Shown: piece after piece, positions 19,539 through 29,823 of the stretch
Position numbering within the stretch: position 1 is the stretch's first letter
Layout: each line of letters begins with the position of its first letter
DNA from: Oleispira antarctica RB-8
GTDB taxonomy: Bacteria; Pseudomonadota; Gammaproteobacteria; Pseudomonadales; Oceanobacteraceae
Assembly (NCBI GenBank): GCA_000967895.1
Contig: FO203512.1
Coordinates: forward strand, 473,582-537,581
DNA length: 64,000 nucleotides
Direction: 5' to 3'
Made by a program: the position numbers and the translations under genes
Notes under the pieces: generated by a model
Seen by the model: the letters and a program-made list of their open reading frames with translations, nothing else
Told to the model about the DNA's origin: nothing
The model's database searches: none

Positions 19539-20431
19539 AACTCAGGCAGCTCTCTATGGCGGACTTGCACGTTGTCGAACTGTGCAGTAAATAATTTTGT
19601 TAAGGCTTCAGAGATAAATACTGACCGATGATGGCCGCCAGTGCAACCAATGGCAACCGTCATGTAGCTGCGGTTGGCTTGTTCAAAGCTTGGGAGCCAC
19701 TTTATTAAGTAGTTTTTTATATCAGAGAGCATTTCTTGCACAAGAGGCTCTTTTTGTAAGAATTCGATGATTTCAGGGTCTTTGCCTGTGAATTGACGCA
19801 AGCTCGGGTCCCAATAAGGATTGGGCAAATTACGAACATCAAATACGAGATCGGCATCAACCGGAATACCATGTTTAAATCCGAAAGATTGAAAGAGCAG
19901 CGCCATGTCCGCTGATTTTTTATTACTGATGCGCAATTTAATTAAGCTGCGTAATTCATGCACAGAGAGGTGCGTGGTATCTAAGCTGAGATCGGCCAAA
20001 TCACTGATGGAGTGTAATAAAGTGTTTTCGCTCTCGAGTGCTTCATCCAATGATGTGTCGCTATTGGTGAGCGGGTGCTTGCGACGAGTTGAACTAAATC
20101 GCTGCATTAAGGTGTCTTTATGGGCATCAAGATATAATACTTCAGCCTTAAAAGGACCTTGTTTAATGCTGTTAAGAGTTGAGGGGAATTTACCCATATC
20201 TTGAGCGGCATTACGGGCATCAATGCTAACGGCGAGTCGTTGCAGGGAGACTTCGTTATCAATTTTAGGGCCGTAGGTTTGCTGCTGGGCTTGCTCGATC
20301 AGTGTCGATAATAAGCCGAGTGGTAGGTTATCAATGCAATAGAAACCTTGGTCTTCTAGCACATTAAGAGCGGCTGATTTTCCTGAGCCAGAACGACCAC
20401 TGATTATGACTAAACGCATTTCCGTTTCCAT
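19535..20431 (-). CDS. rapZ: RapZ nucleotide-binding RNA-adapter protein
   Basis: The 298-residue protein has the Walker A motif SGRSGSGKSAAL (about residues 11-22), CIDNLPLGLL and the C-terminal GCTGGHHRSV segment of RapZ/YvcJ. In enterobacteria RapZ directs GlmZ RNA to RNase E to set amino-sugar synthesis. An alternative ATG four codons downstream cannot be excluded. It lies between ptsN and the NPr gene. Confidence 0.95.
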   Translation of the reverse strand: METEMRLVIISGRSGSGKSAALNVLEDQGFYCIDNLPLGLLSTLIEQAQQQTYGPKIDNEVSLQRLAVSIDARNAAQDMGKFPSTLNSIKQGPFKAEVLYLDAHKDTLMQRFSSTRRKHPLTNSDTSLDEALESENTLLHSISDLADLSLDTTHLSVHELRSLIKLRISNKKSADMALLFQSFGFKHGIPVDADLVFDVRNLPNPYWDPSLRQFTGKDPEIIEFLQKEPLVQEMLSDIKNYLIKWLPSFEQANRSYMTVAIGCTGGHHRSVFISEALTKLFTAQFDNVQVRHRELPEL

Positions 20432-20481
20432 GAGACTTCCTTAATTCTGTTGGGCATAGCCAAATAACAACGGCTTAGCTG

Positions 20482-20934
20482 TTAAGATATCGCTCTTTGA
20501 TAAAGGTTTTGTGAATCAGTAGAATTGCGTAACGCATCGCGGTAATCAGCTTGGCTGAGTTTTTGGGCCAACATACTGAGGGTTTTTAAGTGCTCATCGG
20601 TGGCTTCTTCTGGAACTAATAGGGCGAAAATCAAATCGACGGGTTGTCGATCAATCGCATCAAAGTCTATGGGGGTTTCAAGCTGCAACAAAACACCAAA
20701 TGTTTTATCACACTGCTTCAAGCGACAGTGAGGAATTGCAATACCTTCACCAATACCAGTACTTCCCATACGCTCACGATTTAATAAGCGCTCATAGATT
20801 TCGTCAGCAGAGCTTTCAGAAATATGGTCGGCAATAAAACTGCCTAGGTATTCTAAAACTTTCTTCTTGCTTGAGAGTGGCGCACTTTTTACGGTGCGCT
20901 CTGGGGTCAAAATGGAATCAATCGCAGAGTTCAT
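20482..20934 (-). CDS. ptsN: PTS IIA-like nitrogen regulatory protein
   Basis: The 150-residue EIIA-Ntr protein has the active histidine in EGIAIPHCRL (His69) and the conserved PVDLIFALLVPEEATDEHLKTLS segment. It accepts phosphate from NPr and regulates other proteins rather than transporting sugar. It is encoded 35 bp after hpf, in the rpoN cluster. Confidence 0.95.
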   Translation of the reverse strand: MNSAIDSILTPERTVKSAPLSSKKKVLEYLGSFIADHISESSADEIYERLLNRERMGSTGIGEGIAIPHCRLKQCDKTFGVLLQLETPIDFDAIDRQPVDLIFALLVPEEATDEHLKTLSMLAQKLSQADYRDALRNSTDSQNLYQRAIS

Positions 20935-20969
20935 TTAATGCTTAGCCTTCATTTCTTACCTTCAACCTT

Positions 20970-21272
20970 TTAGCCTTGGCCCTTGTTTCTAGCAACAAGT
21001 TTTTCTTTATGCTTGAGTAATTGGCGATCGAGTTTATCGGATAAACTGTCAATGGCAGCGTACATATCATCATCTTCGGCTGACGCGTGTAAATCGCTGC
21101 CGCTGACGTGCATATTACACTCTGCTTTGTGCCTTGTTTTTTCTACCGTTAAGGTAATGTCTGAACGTGTTATTTGATCAAAATGATGCTCAAGACGTTT
21201 AATTTTTTCTTCTGCATAGTCTTTTAATGCAGTGGTTAGCTCAATGTGGTGACCGCTGATATTTATTTGCAT
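20970..21272 (-). CDS. hpf: Ribosome hibernation promoting factor, short form
   Basis: The 100-residue protein matches short HPF/YfiA: MQINISGHHIELTTALKDYAEEKI at the start and the DLHASAEDDDMYAAIDSLSDKLDRQL core. It binds the 30S decoding centre in starved cells and promotes 100S dimers. Only the N-terminal domain is present, as usual for gammaproteobacterial HPF. It lies directly downstream of rpoN. Confidence 0.94.
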   Translation of the reverse strand: MQINISGHHIELTTALKDYAEEKIKRLEHHFDQITRSDITLTVEKTRHKAECNMHVSGSDLHASAEDDDMYAAIDSLSDKLDRQLLKHKEKLVARNKGQG

Positions 21273-21359
21273 AAGTTACTCCTAGTTTACCTTTGGACTT
21301 TCTTTCTACAACTATTTTATTCCACTGTTTACGCTCACATAGACCTATATGGCCAGCGT

Positions 21360-22898
21360 TTAAAATAAACGTTTTCGTTCATTTGACGGTGGAATCATCA
21401 TTGCCTCACGGTATTTAGCGACCGTACGACGTGCAACCTGAATGCCTTTCTCCCCAAGGATCGTGGCAATCTTGTTATCGCTGAGAGGTTTCTTTAAAGG
21501 CTCTTCAGCAATCAATTTTTTGATCATCGCGCGGATGGCTGTCGATGAACACTCGCCACCACTATCGGTGCTGACATGGCTGGAGAAGAAATATTTAAGC
21601 TCAAAAATCCCTCTCGGAGTGTGCATGAATTTCTGTGTTGTTACACGTGAAATGGTGGATTCATGCATCTCTACCGCCTCGGCTATATCGTGTAAGACGA
21701 GAGGTTTCATGCCTTCGTCGCCGATTTCAAAAAACTCTTCTTGGAACTCAACAATCTTAGTCGCGACCTTTAACAAAGTATCGTTACGACTCAATAAGCT
21801 TTTAATAAACCAGCGTGCTTCTTGTAGGTTGTCTTTTAAATAAGCGTTATCAGGGCTGTTATCGGCTCTTTTAACTAACGAGGCGTATTCGTTATTTACT
21901 CGTAATTTAGGCGCGATTTCGGGGTTAAGCTCTACTCGCCATTCGCCTTTGATTTTACGGACAATGACATCAGGAATAACGTATTCAGATTGTTCTGAAA
22001 TGATTAACTCACCCGGGCGAGGAGTCAGTTCTTGTATTAAGCGCAATACCTCTTTGAGGCTGTCTTCGCTGAGCTTAGTTTTACGCATGACCTGAGCGTA
22101 ATCTTTACTGCCCAATAAGGCGATGTGGTGTTCGATGACTATTTTGGCTTCGCTAAGCCAAAGGGTATTTTCAGGCAGCTGTTTTAACTGTAATAGAAGG
22201 CAATCTTGCAGGTCTTGAGCGAATACTCCAGCGGGTTCAAACTGCTGTAAGCGATGTAATACTGCGAGCACTTCATCTTCTTCAACTTCCAGCGACTCAT
22301 CAAGGCTTTCAAGAATATCTTCAAGGCTAACAGATAAGTAGCCGTCATCGCCCAATCCATCAATAAGTGCCATGGCGATTTCATTATCGGTCGGACTCAT
22401 CGGGGTTAAATTAAGCTGCCATAAAACATGGTCTTGTAGGTTGTCAGTGGTGCTATTACGGCCGTCGTGATCAAAGTCATCATCGACAGAGCCCGCACTT
22501 GAACTTACTCCGGCACTTGCTTGATAAGAATCTTCCCATTGGCTATCAATGGGCAGTTCATCCGCAGCGGTATCGGGAATAGTATCGCCACTTAGGTGAT
22601 CTTCTGTTGATGTTTCAGAGCTATTATCTTGGCTATTACTGTCAAAGTTCGAGTCATTGTTAGCATTGCTATTAAGGTCTGCACTGGCAATAGAATCGTG
22701 TTGATCGGTACGTTCACTCGGGCTATCGCTAGACTGATGCTCCGCTTCTTCAACCTCAAGCATGGGGTTGGACTCAAGCGCTTCTTGAATTTCAGCTTGT
22801 AAATCAAGAGTAGAGAGCTGTAACAGGCGAATAGCTTGCTGCAGCTGAGGTGTCATAGTCAGTTGCTGGCCGATTTTTAATTGCAATGACGCTTTCAT
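21360..22898 (-). CDS. rpoN: RNA polymerase sigma-54 factor
   Basis: The ATG at 22896-22898 gives the standard start [29 protein letters not shown] (region I, activator-responsive). An acidic, Ser/Asp-rich region II follows, longer than in Escherichia coli (about residues 55-150). Then come the core-binding domain, the HTH with [19 protein letters not shown], and the RpoN box [13 protein letters not shown] near the C-terminus. A TTG four codons upstream is also in frame but less likely. It heads the hpf-ptsN-rapZ-ptsO cluster. Confidence 0.95.
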   Translation of the reverse strand: MKASLQLKIGQQLTMTPQLQQAIRLLQLSTLDLQAEIQEALESNPMLEVEEAEHQSSDSPSERTDQHDSIASADLNSNANNDSNFDSNSQDNSSETSTEDHLSGDTIPDTAADELPIDSQWEDSYQASAGVSSSAGSVDDDFDHDGRNSTTDNLQDHVLWQLNLTPMSPTDNEIAMALIDGLGDDGYLSVSLEDILESLDESLEVEEDEVLAVLHRLQQFEPAGVFAQDLQDCLLLQLKQLPENTLWLSEAKIVIEHHIALLGSKDYAQVMRKTKLSEDSLKEVLRLIQELTPRPGELIISEQSEYVIPDVIVRKIKGEWRVELNPEIAPKLRVNNEYASLVKRADNSPDNAYLKDNLQEARWFIKSLLSRNDTLLKVATKIVEFQEEFFEIGDEGMKPLVLHDIAEAVEMHESTISRVTTQKFMHTPRGIFELKYFFSSHVSTDSGGECSSTAIRAMIKKLIAEEPLKKPLSDNKIATILGEKGIQVARRTVAKYREAMMIPPSNERKRLF

Positions 22899-23006
22899 AC
22901 AGTAGGACAATCACTCTTTAAAAAAATCATATTATTACAATAACTTAGAAGCGCTTAGTAAAGCCCGCGCTCTTCGATAATACAGTGTACTGACTTTAAG
23001 TATATG

Positions 23007-23732
23007 CTAAAGCTTGAAGTCATGGCCTAAATAAACATCTTTTACTTGTTGATTATTTAAAATATCTTCTGATGTGCCTTCAGCAATGATATGACCGCCT
23101 CCAACAATATAGGCTTTCTCGCAAATAGCTAGAGTTTCACGAACGTTATGGTCGGTGATTAAAACACCAATTCCACGGTCTTTTAGCTGGCGAATAATCG
23201 CCATAATGTCGGCAACCGAAATAGGGTCAACACCGGCAAAAGGCTCATCGAGTAGAATGAATGACGGCTCAGCAGCCAATGCGCGAGCAATCTCAACACG
23301 GCGACGTTCTCCGCCCGAAAGCGCCATGCCTAAGCTTGCGCGAATATGCTGAATATGAAATTCATCGAGTAAAACTTCAAGCTGCACTTTGCGCTCGGTC
23401 TTACTTAGATCTTTGCGGGTTTGAAGGATCGCCATAATATTATCAGCAACGGATAACTTACGGAAAATTGATGCTTCTTGTGGCAAGTAGCCAATCCCTT
23501 TCTGTGCGCGACCATGCATTGGCAAGTGACTGATGTCTTGACCATCGATACTGACGGTACCGTGGTCGGCCTGCACTAGATTGACGATCATATAAAAACA
23601 CGTCGTTTTACCCGCACCATTAGGGCCTAGTAGACCCACGATCTGGCCACTTTTAACTTCTAATGAGACATCTTTTACGATTTGGCGACCGTCGTAGCTT
23701 TTGGCAAGGTTGGCTGCTTTAAGCGTCTTCAT
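23007..23732 (-). CDS. lptB: LPS export ABC transporter ATPase LptB
   Basis: The 241-residue ATPase has Walker A GPNGAGKT (about residues 36-43), Q-loop [10 protein letters not shown], signature [15 protein letters not shown], Walker [14 protein letters not shown] and the H-loop [10 protein letters not shown]. It powers LPS extraction with LptFG. It overlaps lptA by 14 bp. Confidence 0.97.
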   Translation of the reverse strand: MKTLKAANLAKSYDGRQIVKDVSLEVKSGQIVGLLGPNGAGKTTCFYMIVNLVQADHGTVSIDGQDISHLPMHGRAQKGIGYLPQEASIFRKLSVADNIMAILQTRKDLSKTERKVQLEVLLDEFHIQHIRASLGMALSGGERRRVEIARALAAEPSFILLDEPFAGVDPISVADIMAIIRQLKDRGIGVLITDHNVRETLAICEKAYIVGGGHIIAEGTSEDILNNQQVKDVYLGHDFKL

Positions 23733-24267
23733 TATTATTTTTCTCCGCAGATTTTGCAGGTTGAATAATCATTTTAATTCGGCCGCTAGGTTGTTCACCT
23801 GAAGGCGTACCTTGTGTCTCTATTTGACCCTTCGCGGTTATCTGTTCGTTGATTATGTTGTAGTTGATGTAATTGCCACTGAAAGAATTGCCTTCTTGTT
23901 CAAGCACAGCCTCTGTTAATAAGGAGACTTTTTTATCCTGGGTCATGTACGTAATAAGATGACCTTGTGCTTTTGTTAAGCCTTTATCGCCTTTCATTTG
24001 TTGTTGGAAGTGTGCTGGTTTGCCTTTGGCGACGGCTTTGTTCAGCTGTTGATTCTGGTCGCTGTAAAGCGTGATTTCGTCAGCATTAATCAACAACGTA
24101 CCTTGTTGTAAAATAACATTGCCAATATAAATAGCGATGCCCGTTTTGCGATCAAAGTTGGCGCGGTCTGATTGAATGGTGATTTCAGCATTAGCATCAC
24201 TTTCTAGACTAAGTGCATGAGCACTTGTCAAAAGTATTAGTATGGCCGATAGAGTTTTAAGGAACAT
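23719..24267 (-). CDS. lptA: LPS transport periplasmic protein LptA
   Basis: The 182-residue protein has a signal peptide (about residues 1-18) and the OstA/LptA beta-jellyroll, with [31 protein letters not shown]. It forms the periplasmic bridge for LPS. It overlaps lptC at its start and lptB at its end, so the three genes are translationally linked. Confidence 0.94.
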   Translation of the reverse strand: MFLKTLSAILILLTSAHALSLESDANAEITIQSDRANFDRKTGIAIYIGNVILQQGTLLINADEITLYSDQNQQLNKAVAKGKPAHFQQQMKGDKGLTKAQGHLITYMTQDKKVSLLTEAVLEQEGNSFSGNYINYNIINEQITAKGQIETQGTPSGEQPSGRIKMIIQPAKSAEKNNNEDA

Positions 24268-24829
24268 ATTTGGATTTTACCTGTGATAAAAATTCAACAC
24301 GGTGTTGGTCAATGGTAATGATCATACCGACGGCATCGATATGACCTTGTAGACTGATGACTTCAACAGGCTGGTCTGTTTTAGCGATTTTAGATTGAGT
24401 GAAAAAAGTGAGTTTATTAGTTCGAATGATTGCAGCGTCTTCACTATTGCTCAATGCGGGAGATTCTAGTGGTGAAACCTGCACATCGTCTTTCAGTATT
24501 AGTCGTTTGTCGTCTTCAAAATGGGTGCCGGAGCGCGACTGAATAATCCATACTTCACCATCATCGGCGATGGTTTTAACTCTTGGTTCGGTAAGCTCGG
24601 TCAATCGTTGTGACGGGAAGTGTACCGAACGTCGAGCATCAAATTGATGCTCGAGTTCACCACGATCATTAAAGGTTCGGTTTTTTAGACCTTCGCCATA
24701 ATAGTCGGGTAATAAAGAAACGCCTTCTGTGTTTTCTTGAGTGCTTTGGGTCGTATAGTCTTCGATCCACAAAAGACCGAGACCTACCGCTGCAACAATA
24801 AACAATAATAAAAAGCGCTTACGCATCAT
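24257..24829 (-). CDS. lptC: LPS export protein LptC
   Basis: The 190-residue protein has one N-terminal membrane helix (about residues 5-22) and a periplasmic LptC jellyroll (GELEHQFDARRSVHFPSQRLTELTEPRV). It hands LPS from LptBFG to LptA. The gene directly abuts kdsD, so the kdsC gene normally found here in Escherichia coli and Pseudomonas is missing. Confidence 0.93.
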   Translation of the reverse strand: MMRKRFLLLFIVAAVGLGLLWIEDYTTQSTQENTEGVSLLPDYYGEGLKNRTFNDRGELEHQFDARRSVHFPSQRLTELTEPRVKTIADDGEVWIIQSRSGTHFEDDKRLILKDDVQVSPLESPALSNSEDAAIIRTNKLTFFTQSKIAKTDQPVEVISLQGHIDAVGMIITIDQHRVEFLSQVKSKYVP

Positions 24830-25804
24830 TTATACAACACCTGCTTTCAGCATGTCGTGCATAGTGATAACGCCAACAGGTAAACCGTCTTTCATCGCAA
24901 CTAAGGCGTTGATTTTACTGTCTTCCATTACCGTTAAGGCTTCTGCGGCTAATAAATCTGGACTGGTGGTTTTACCCCCTACAGTCATTAAGCTAGCAAT
25001 TTGACTCTGGCGAATATCCACACCGTTGTCGATGGCACGACGTAAATCACCATCGGTGAACACACCTTGCAGCTGGCCTTGCTCATCGATCACGGTCGTC
25101 ATACCTAAACCTTTAGACGTCACAATCATTAGCGCTTCAGCAAGAGGAGTACTGGGTAGGACTCTAGGCATTTCATCCCCAGAGTGCATCAAGGTTTCAA
25201 CTTTCAATAACAGACGACGGCCTAAGCTGCCACCCGGATGAGAAAACGCAAATTCTTCGGCGGTAAAGCCACGAGCTTCTAATAGTGCAATAGCGAGCGC
25301 ATCGCCCATCACTAAAGCAGCGGTTGTGCTTGACGTTGGCGCTAAATCTAACGGACAAGCTTCTTCTGCAACACTGGTGTCTAAATGACAATGACTGCCT
25401 AGTGCAAGCGTTGAGCCTGGCTTCCCTGTCATGCTGATAACAGGAATGTGTAGGCGTTTTAAAAGAGGGAGTAAGCTGGTTACTTCGGCCGTTTCGCCTG
25501 AGTTCGACATGGCAATAACCACATCGTTTTTCGTAATCATGCCCATATCACCATGGCTTGCTTCGCCAGGGTGTACAAAAAATGACGGCGTACCGGTGCT
25601 GGCTAATGTTGCTGCAATCTTTTTACCGATATGACCCGATTTCCCCATACCCGTAATAACAACGCGACCTTGGCAGGCAAGCATGTACTTACAAGCACCA
25701 ATAAAATCGTCGCCAATGTGGCTTTTTAGATTGGCAATCGCCTCTTGTTCAATTTGAATGGTACGAATGCCAGAAGCACTAAAATCAAAATCTAGGTTCA
25801 TCAT
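24830..25804 (-). CDS. kdsD: D-arabinose 5-phosphate isomerase
   Basis: The 324-residue protein has an N-terminal SIS domain (GMGKSGHIGKKIAATLASTG, HPGEASHGDMG, SNSGETAEV) and two C-terminal CBS domains (about residues 205-320). It makes arabinose 5-phosphate for Kdo synthesis. Two adjacent ATGs are possible starts. It precedes lptC on the minus strand. Confidence 0.95.
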   Translation of the reverse strand: MMNLDFDFSASGIRTIQIEQEAIANLKSHIGDDFIGACKYMLACQGRVVITGMGKSGHIGKKIAATLASTGTPSFFVHPGEASHGDMGMITKNDVVIAMSNSGETAEVTSLLPLLKRLHIPVISMTGKPGSTLALGSHCHLDTSVAEEACPLDLAPTSSTTAALVMGDALAIALLEARGFTAEEFAFSHPGGSLGRRLLLKVETLMHSGDEMPRVLPSTPLAEALMIVTSKGLGMTTVIDEQGQLQGVFTDGDLRRAIDNGVDIRQSQIASLMTVGGKTTSPDLLAAEALTVMEDSKINALVAMKDGLPVGVITMHDMLKAGVV

Positions 25805-25941
25805 ATTGTCTATTCTAAGTGTCTAGTTATAAGTATCTATTTATGAATATCTATTATTAATGTAGATGATAGCGCTTAGGTTTAACGCTTATTATCTTTT
25901 GCATTAATATATGCCGGTGAAGATTATATTAAACGGTTTTC

Positions 25942-25972
25942 ACTAAGAGCACTCTATCTGATTGCTCTTAGT
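25942..25972 (-). terminator. Hairpin downstream of yrbG
   Basis: ACTAAGAGCA and TGCTCTTAGT form 10-bp arms around an 11-base loop, between yrbG and kdsD. There is no clear T-run on the minus-strand side, so termination is plausible but not certain. Confidence 0.35.
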
Positions 25973-26000
25973 TAGTTAACCCAGCACGTTAAGTTTTTGC

Positions 26001-26975
26001 TTACACGCTTTGGCTGTACAGCAAAACCATATAAGCAACGTAGGCAGCTAGTAGAATGACGCCAGTAAAGCGAGGAATAATGCCACGGCGGAAACTCAAA
26101 CCAATGATAACTACTAAGCCAATCGTTAATCCTAGCATGACCATATAATCGCGTTCGATCACCGCGCTATCAATGACTAACGGTGCAATGAGACCTGGGA
26201 TTGGCAGTACTGCCAATAAGTTGAAAATGTTCGAGCCAATAATATTACCAATCGCAATATCGTGGTGGCCTTTTAACGCGCTGGCAACCGAGGCCGCGAG
26301 CTCTGGCAAGCTGGTGCCGATTGCAACAATGGTTAAGCCGATCACAAGATCGCTAATACCGAAAGCTTGGGCAATCGACGTTGCGCCCCATACCAGCATC
26401 TTAGAGCTGACCATTAATGCAGCTAAACCGACGATTAACCAAAATATAGCTTTTTTAGCAGGCATTTCATCAATCGCGGCTTGTTCGTCTTCATCAATAA
26501 TGGCCTCACCAGAGTCACTGCTTTGTTGAAACAATAAGTAGATCGCGACCACTAAAGCAATGATCAAAATGACAGCATCAAATAGATCCAGCATTAAATC
26601 GGCCATTACTAAGCCAGCGATAATAGTAACCAGTAATAAAAGAGGGATTTCTTTTTTGATCAAGTTCTTCTGAATAGGAATGGCCGCAACCAGTGCGGTT
26701 ATACCAAGCACCAGTGCAATGTTGGCAATATTAGAGCCAATGACGTTACCAATTGCCAAACCACCTGCACCATCTAACGCTGCCATGGTCGATACAAACA
26801 TCTCTGGAGCAGAGGTTCCGAGTGATACAATCGTTAGGCCAATAACCAGTGGGGATATTCCCATAAAGCGAGCCGTCGCAGCGGCACCGAGTACAAAGCG
26901 ATCGGCGCTCCAAACAAGAATGACTAAGCCAGCTAAAAGTGCGGCAATGGCTGGGGTCAGTGCGGTAAGGGTCAT
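26001..26975 (-). CDS. yrbG: Calcium/sodium antiporter, YrbG/CaCA family
   Basis: The 324-residue protein has about ten membrane segments and the two inverted alpha-repeats of cation/Ca2+ exchangers: TIVSLGTSAPEMFVS with GNVIGSNIANIALVLG, and TIVAIGTSLPELAAS with GNIIGSNIFNLLAVL. An acidic loop lies between the halves. It sits upstream of kdsD as in many gammaproteobacteria and is divergent from mlaF. Confidence 0.94.
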   Translation of the reverse strand: MTLTALTPAIAALLAGLVILVWSADRFVLGAAATARFMGISPLVIGLTIVSLGTSAPEMFVSTMAALDGAGGLAIGNVIGSNIANIALVLGITALVAAIPIQKNLIKKEIPLLLLVTIIAGLVMADLMLDLFDAVILIIALVVAIYLLFQQSSDSGEAIIDEDEQAAIDEMPAKKAIFWLIVGLAALMVSSKMLVWGATSIAQAFGISDLVIGLTIVAIGTSLPELAASVASALKGHHDIAIGNIIGSNIFNLLAVLPIPGLIAPLVIDSAVIERDYMVMLGLTIGLVVIIGLSFRRGIIPRFTGVILLAAYVAYMVLLYSQSV

Positions 26976-27191
26976 GTTAAGGCCTCAAGAAAAAAAGTGC
27001 GCTATTGTACCTGTAAATTTTCATTGTCGGTATGGCTTGTTCCATGAGAACGTATAGTTCTTGTAGGGATTATGCGTTAGCCTGTGTATGGTTGTTGTTT
27101 TACATTCCGCTATGCTACATCAGGAATGAATGCTTTATTGTAAACTGATAAAACGCGCTATAAATAAGAGACTTTAAATAAGAGATTATAA

Positions 27192-28004
27192 ATGTCCAGC
27201 GAAGAAGCTTTTGTATCAATTCGAGGGATGTCGTTTACTCGTGGCGACCGCTTGATTTTTAATAAAATAGATTTGGATATCCCACGCGGCAAAGTTACCG
27301 CGATTATGGGGCCAAGTGGCACGGGTAAAACGACGCTATTGCGTTTAATCGGTGGCCAATTGCTGCCTGATTCAGGCTCGATTCTGGTCGATGGGCATGA
27401 TGTTCCTACGCTGAAGCGAGCTCAGTTATTTGAACTGCGCAAAAAATCCATGGGGATGTTGTTTCAATCAGGAGCTTTGTTTACTGATTTATCCGTATTC
27501 GATAACGTCGCTTTTCCTATACGTGTACATACCGACTTGCCAGAATCAATGATTCGAGATTTAGTCTTGATGAAATTAGAAGCCGTTGGTTTGCGTGGTG
27601 CTCGTGATTTAATGCCCGCTGAATTATCGGGTGGTATGGCTCGTCGCGTTGCTCTGGCTCGTACAATCGCACTTGACCCAGAAATGATGCTTTACGATGA
27701 ACCGTTCACGGGTCTCGATCCTATTTCCCTTGGTGTTACTGTAAAGTTAATTAAAAGTTTTAATGACGCGCTCGGCTTAACCAGTGTTTTAGTTACTCAC
27801 GACATTGACGAGGCCTGCTCGATTGCCGATTATGTTTGCCTGCTTTCTGAGGGTAAAGTGATTGGTTTTGATACGCCTGAAAATCTTATTAAAAATGGAT
27901 CTGAGCAAGTCCGCCAATTTATGCAAGGTGAGCCCGATGGGCCTGTGTCTTTCCACTTTCCTGCTGACGATTTCAGTGCAGACCTTTTTAAGCAGGTGAA
28001 ATAA
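27192..28004 (+). CDS. mlaF: Mla phospholipid transport ATPase MlaF
   Basis: The 270-residue ATPase has Walker A GPSGTGKTTLL (about residues 40-50), signature ELSGGMARRVALARTIALDPEM, Walker B MLYDEPFTGLDP and VTHDIDEA. With MlaE, MlaD and MlaB it forms the inner-membrane complex for retrograde phospholipid transport. It is the first gene of mlaFEDB. Confidence 0.96.
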   Translation: MSSEEAFVSIRGMSFTRGDRLIFNKIDLDIPRGKVTAIMGPSGTGKTTLLRLIGGQLLPDSGSILVDGHDVPTLKRAQLFELRKKSMGMLFQSGALFTDLSVFDNVAFPIRVHTDLPESMIRDLVLMKLEAVGLRGARDLMPAELSGGMARRVALARTIALDPEMMLYDEPFTGLDPISLGVTVKLIKSFNDALGLTSVLVTHDIDEACSIADYVCLLSEGKVIGFDTPENLIKNGSEQVRQFMQGEPDGPVSFHFPADDFSADLFKQVK

Positions 28005-28005
28005 T

Positions 28006-28809
28006 ATGACGGGCTTAATCGATAAAATATTGGACCCCATTCATAAACTTGGGCAGTTTGGTTTAGGGCGATTACAAGCGCTGGGCCGAGCAGGGCTGTT
28101 TTTGCTGGCATCAATCCCTTGGGGTGGACCAGGCAGTGCGGGCTTTAAAGACTTAGTAAAACAAATTTACTCTATCGGTGTTCGTTCACTTTCTATTATT
28201 ATCGTAGCAGGCTTCTTTGTAGGCATGGTGCTTGGCTTACAAGGCTATACGATTTTATCGGATTTTGGCTCGGAGTCAGCACTAGGAACCATGGTTTCTT
28301 TAACGCTGATCCGCGAACTCGGCCCGGTTGTGACGGCCTTGTTATTTGCGGGACGTGCAGGTTCGGCGTTAACCGCTGAAATTGGTTTAATGAAAGCGAC
28401 TGAGCAAATCTCTGCCATGGAAATGATGGGCGTTGATCCGCTTAAGCGCATTATTACTCCGCGCTTATGGGCAGGCTTTATCGCTATGCCGATCTTGGCG
28501 TTATTATTCAGCCTCGTGGGTATTTGGGGTGGCGCTTATGTCGGCATCAATATGCTAGGCGTCGACGAAGGCGCTTATTGGGGGAATATGCAGGCCTCAG
28601 TCGATTTTTATGATGATGTTATTAAAGGGCTCATTAAGTCATTGGTATTTGGCTTAGTTGTTACCTGGATTGCGGTGTATCAAGGGTTTGAATCCATGCC
28701 TACATCGGAAGGCATTAGTAAAGCGACGACCCAAACAGTGGTGGTCGCGTCGTTAGCAGTATTAGGTCTAGACTTTGTTTTAACAGCCATTATGTTGGGA
28801 AGTATTTAA
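28006..28809 (+). CDS. mlaE: Mla permease MlaE
   Basis: The 267-residue membrane protein has the MlaE/YrbE motifs: GFFVGMVLGLQGYTILSDFG, LIRELGPVVTALLFAGRAGSALTAEIGLMKATEQI and AVYQGFESMPTSEGISKATT. It starts immediately after mlaF and is 2 bp from mlaD. Confidence 0.96.
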   Translation: MTGLIDKILDPIHKLGQFGLGRLQALGRAGLFLLASIPWGGPGSAGFKDLVKQIYSIGVRSLSIIIVAGFFVGMVLGLQGYTILSDFGSESALGTMVSLTLIRELGPVVTALLFAGRAGSALTAEIGLMKATEQISAMEMMGVDPLKRIITPRLWAGFIAMPILALLFSLVGIWGGAYVGINMLGVDEGAYWGNMQASVDFYDDVIKGLIKSLVFGLVVTWIAVYQGFESMPTSEGISKATTQTVVVASLAVLGLDFVLTAIMLGSI

Positions 28810-28811
28810 AA

Positions 28812-29270
28812 ATGCGTACACGTTTAGTTGAATTAGCGGTTGGTGCTTTTATCGTCATGGGCATAATCGCTCTTATTTTAATGGCCTTGCGAGTCAGTGG
28901 ACTTTCAACCGCTGACGCGGGGGATAAATATACCATTAAGGCATATTTTGAAAACTTAGGGGGCTTAACCGAGCGCGCTAAAGTTTCGATGTCAGGCGTT
29001 ACGATTGGTCGTGTGACTAACGTATATCTTGATGCTGAAGATTATGTTGCCGTCGTTGAAATGGAAATTAATAAAAGCATGTCGACCCTGACTACCGATA
29101 CGTCAGCGGCGATCCTGACCGCAGGTTTGCTGGGTGAAAAATACATTGGCTTGACCGTGGGTGCTGATGACGAGTACTTAGAAGAAGGCGGTGTTATTGA
29201 AGATACGCAGTCAGCGCTGGTATTAGAAGAATTGATTGGTCAGTTCTTATTCAATAAAGCGGAAGATTAA
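28812..29270 (+). CDS. mlaD: Mla substrate-binding MCE protein MlaD
   Basis: The 152-residue protein has one N-terminal membrane helix (VGAFIVMGIIALILMALRV) and a single MCE domain (YFENLGGLTERAKVSMSGVTIGRV). It forms the hexameric lipid channel of the complex. It is followed after only 9 bp by the STAS protein gene, without the usual mlaC between them. Confidence 0.95.
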   Translation: MRTRLVELAVGAFIVMGIIALILMALRVSGLSTADAGDKYTIKAYFENLGGLTERAKVSMSGVTIGRVTNVYLDAEDYVAVVEMEINKSMSTLTTDTSAAILTAGLLGEKYIGLTVGADDEYLEEGGVIEDTQSALVLEELIGQFLFNKAED

Positions 29271-29279
29271 GGCGCGAAT

Positions 29280-29630
29280 ATGAGTACAGATAAAAGCGCT
29301 AATTCAGTGGCAACGATGAATGCAGCAACAATGAATGCAACATTGACTGCTATTACCCCTCAAAAAGCTAAGTTATCCGGTCGCCTTGATCGGTTAACGG
29401 CCAAGGTACTGTTACAACAGGGGCGTCGCCTTATTGCCGAATCAGGATCACAATGGCAAGTGGATTTGGCTGAAGTGAATCACTCAAGCAGCGTTGGTAT
29501 TGCTCTGCTGCTTGATTGGCAGCGTTACAGTTTGGATAAAAAAGTAACGATTGAGTTTCTTAATGTGCCACAAAAAATGCAGGATGTTATTGAATTTAGT
29601 GGTCTCAAGGACATTTTTAAGCTGAATTAA
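29280..29630 (+). CDS. mlaB: STAS-domain protein MlaB
   Basis: The 116-residue protein has a variable Asn/Ala/Thr-rich N-terminus and a STAS domain (LSGRLDRLTAKVLLQQG, VDLAEVNHSSSVGIALLLDW, IEFSGLKDIFKL). MlaB binds MlaF and is needed for complex activity. It closes the mla operon. Identification rests on position and the STAS fold. Confidence 0.88.
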   Translation: MSTDKSANSVATMNAATMNATLTAITPQKAKLSGRLDRLTAKVLLQQGRRLIAESGSQWQVDLAEVNHSSSVGIALLLDWQRYSLDKKVTIEFLNVPQKMQDVIEFSGLKDIFKLN

Positions 29631-29823
29631 GTTATATTTAGCGAGAATTCCTGCCACCTGATTGCAGAACATACTTCGTCTTAACCCATAAATCCGCTAT
29701 CATTACGCCTTTTGTATGATTAACGCCACAATCCTGTTGGGTTGTTATTGGCCATCGTTAGTTCAATGCTAATCAAACGTTAATTAAATTTTTAAGTAAC
29801 TATTAAATAAGCACGGGTGATTT

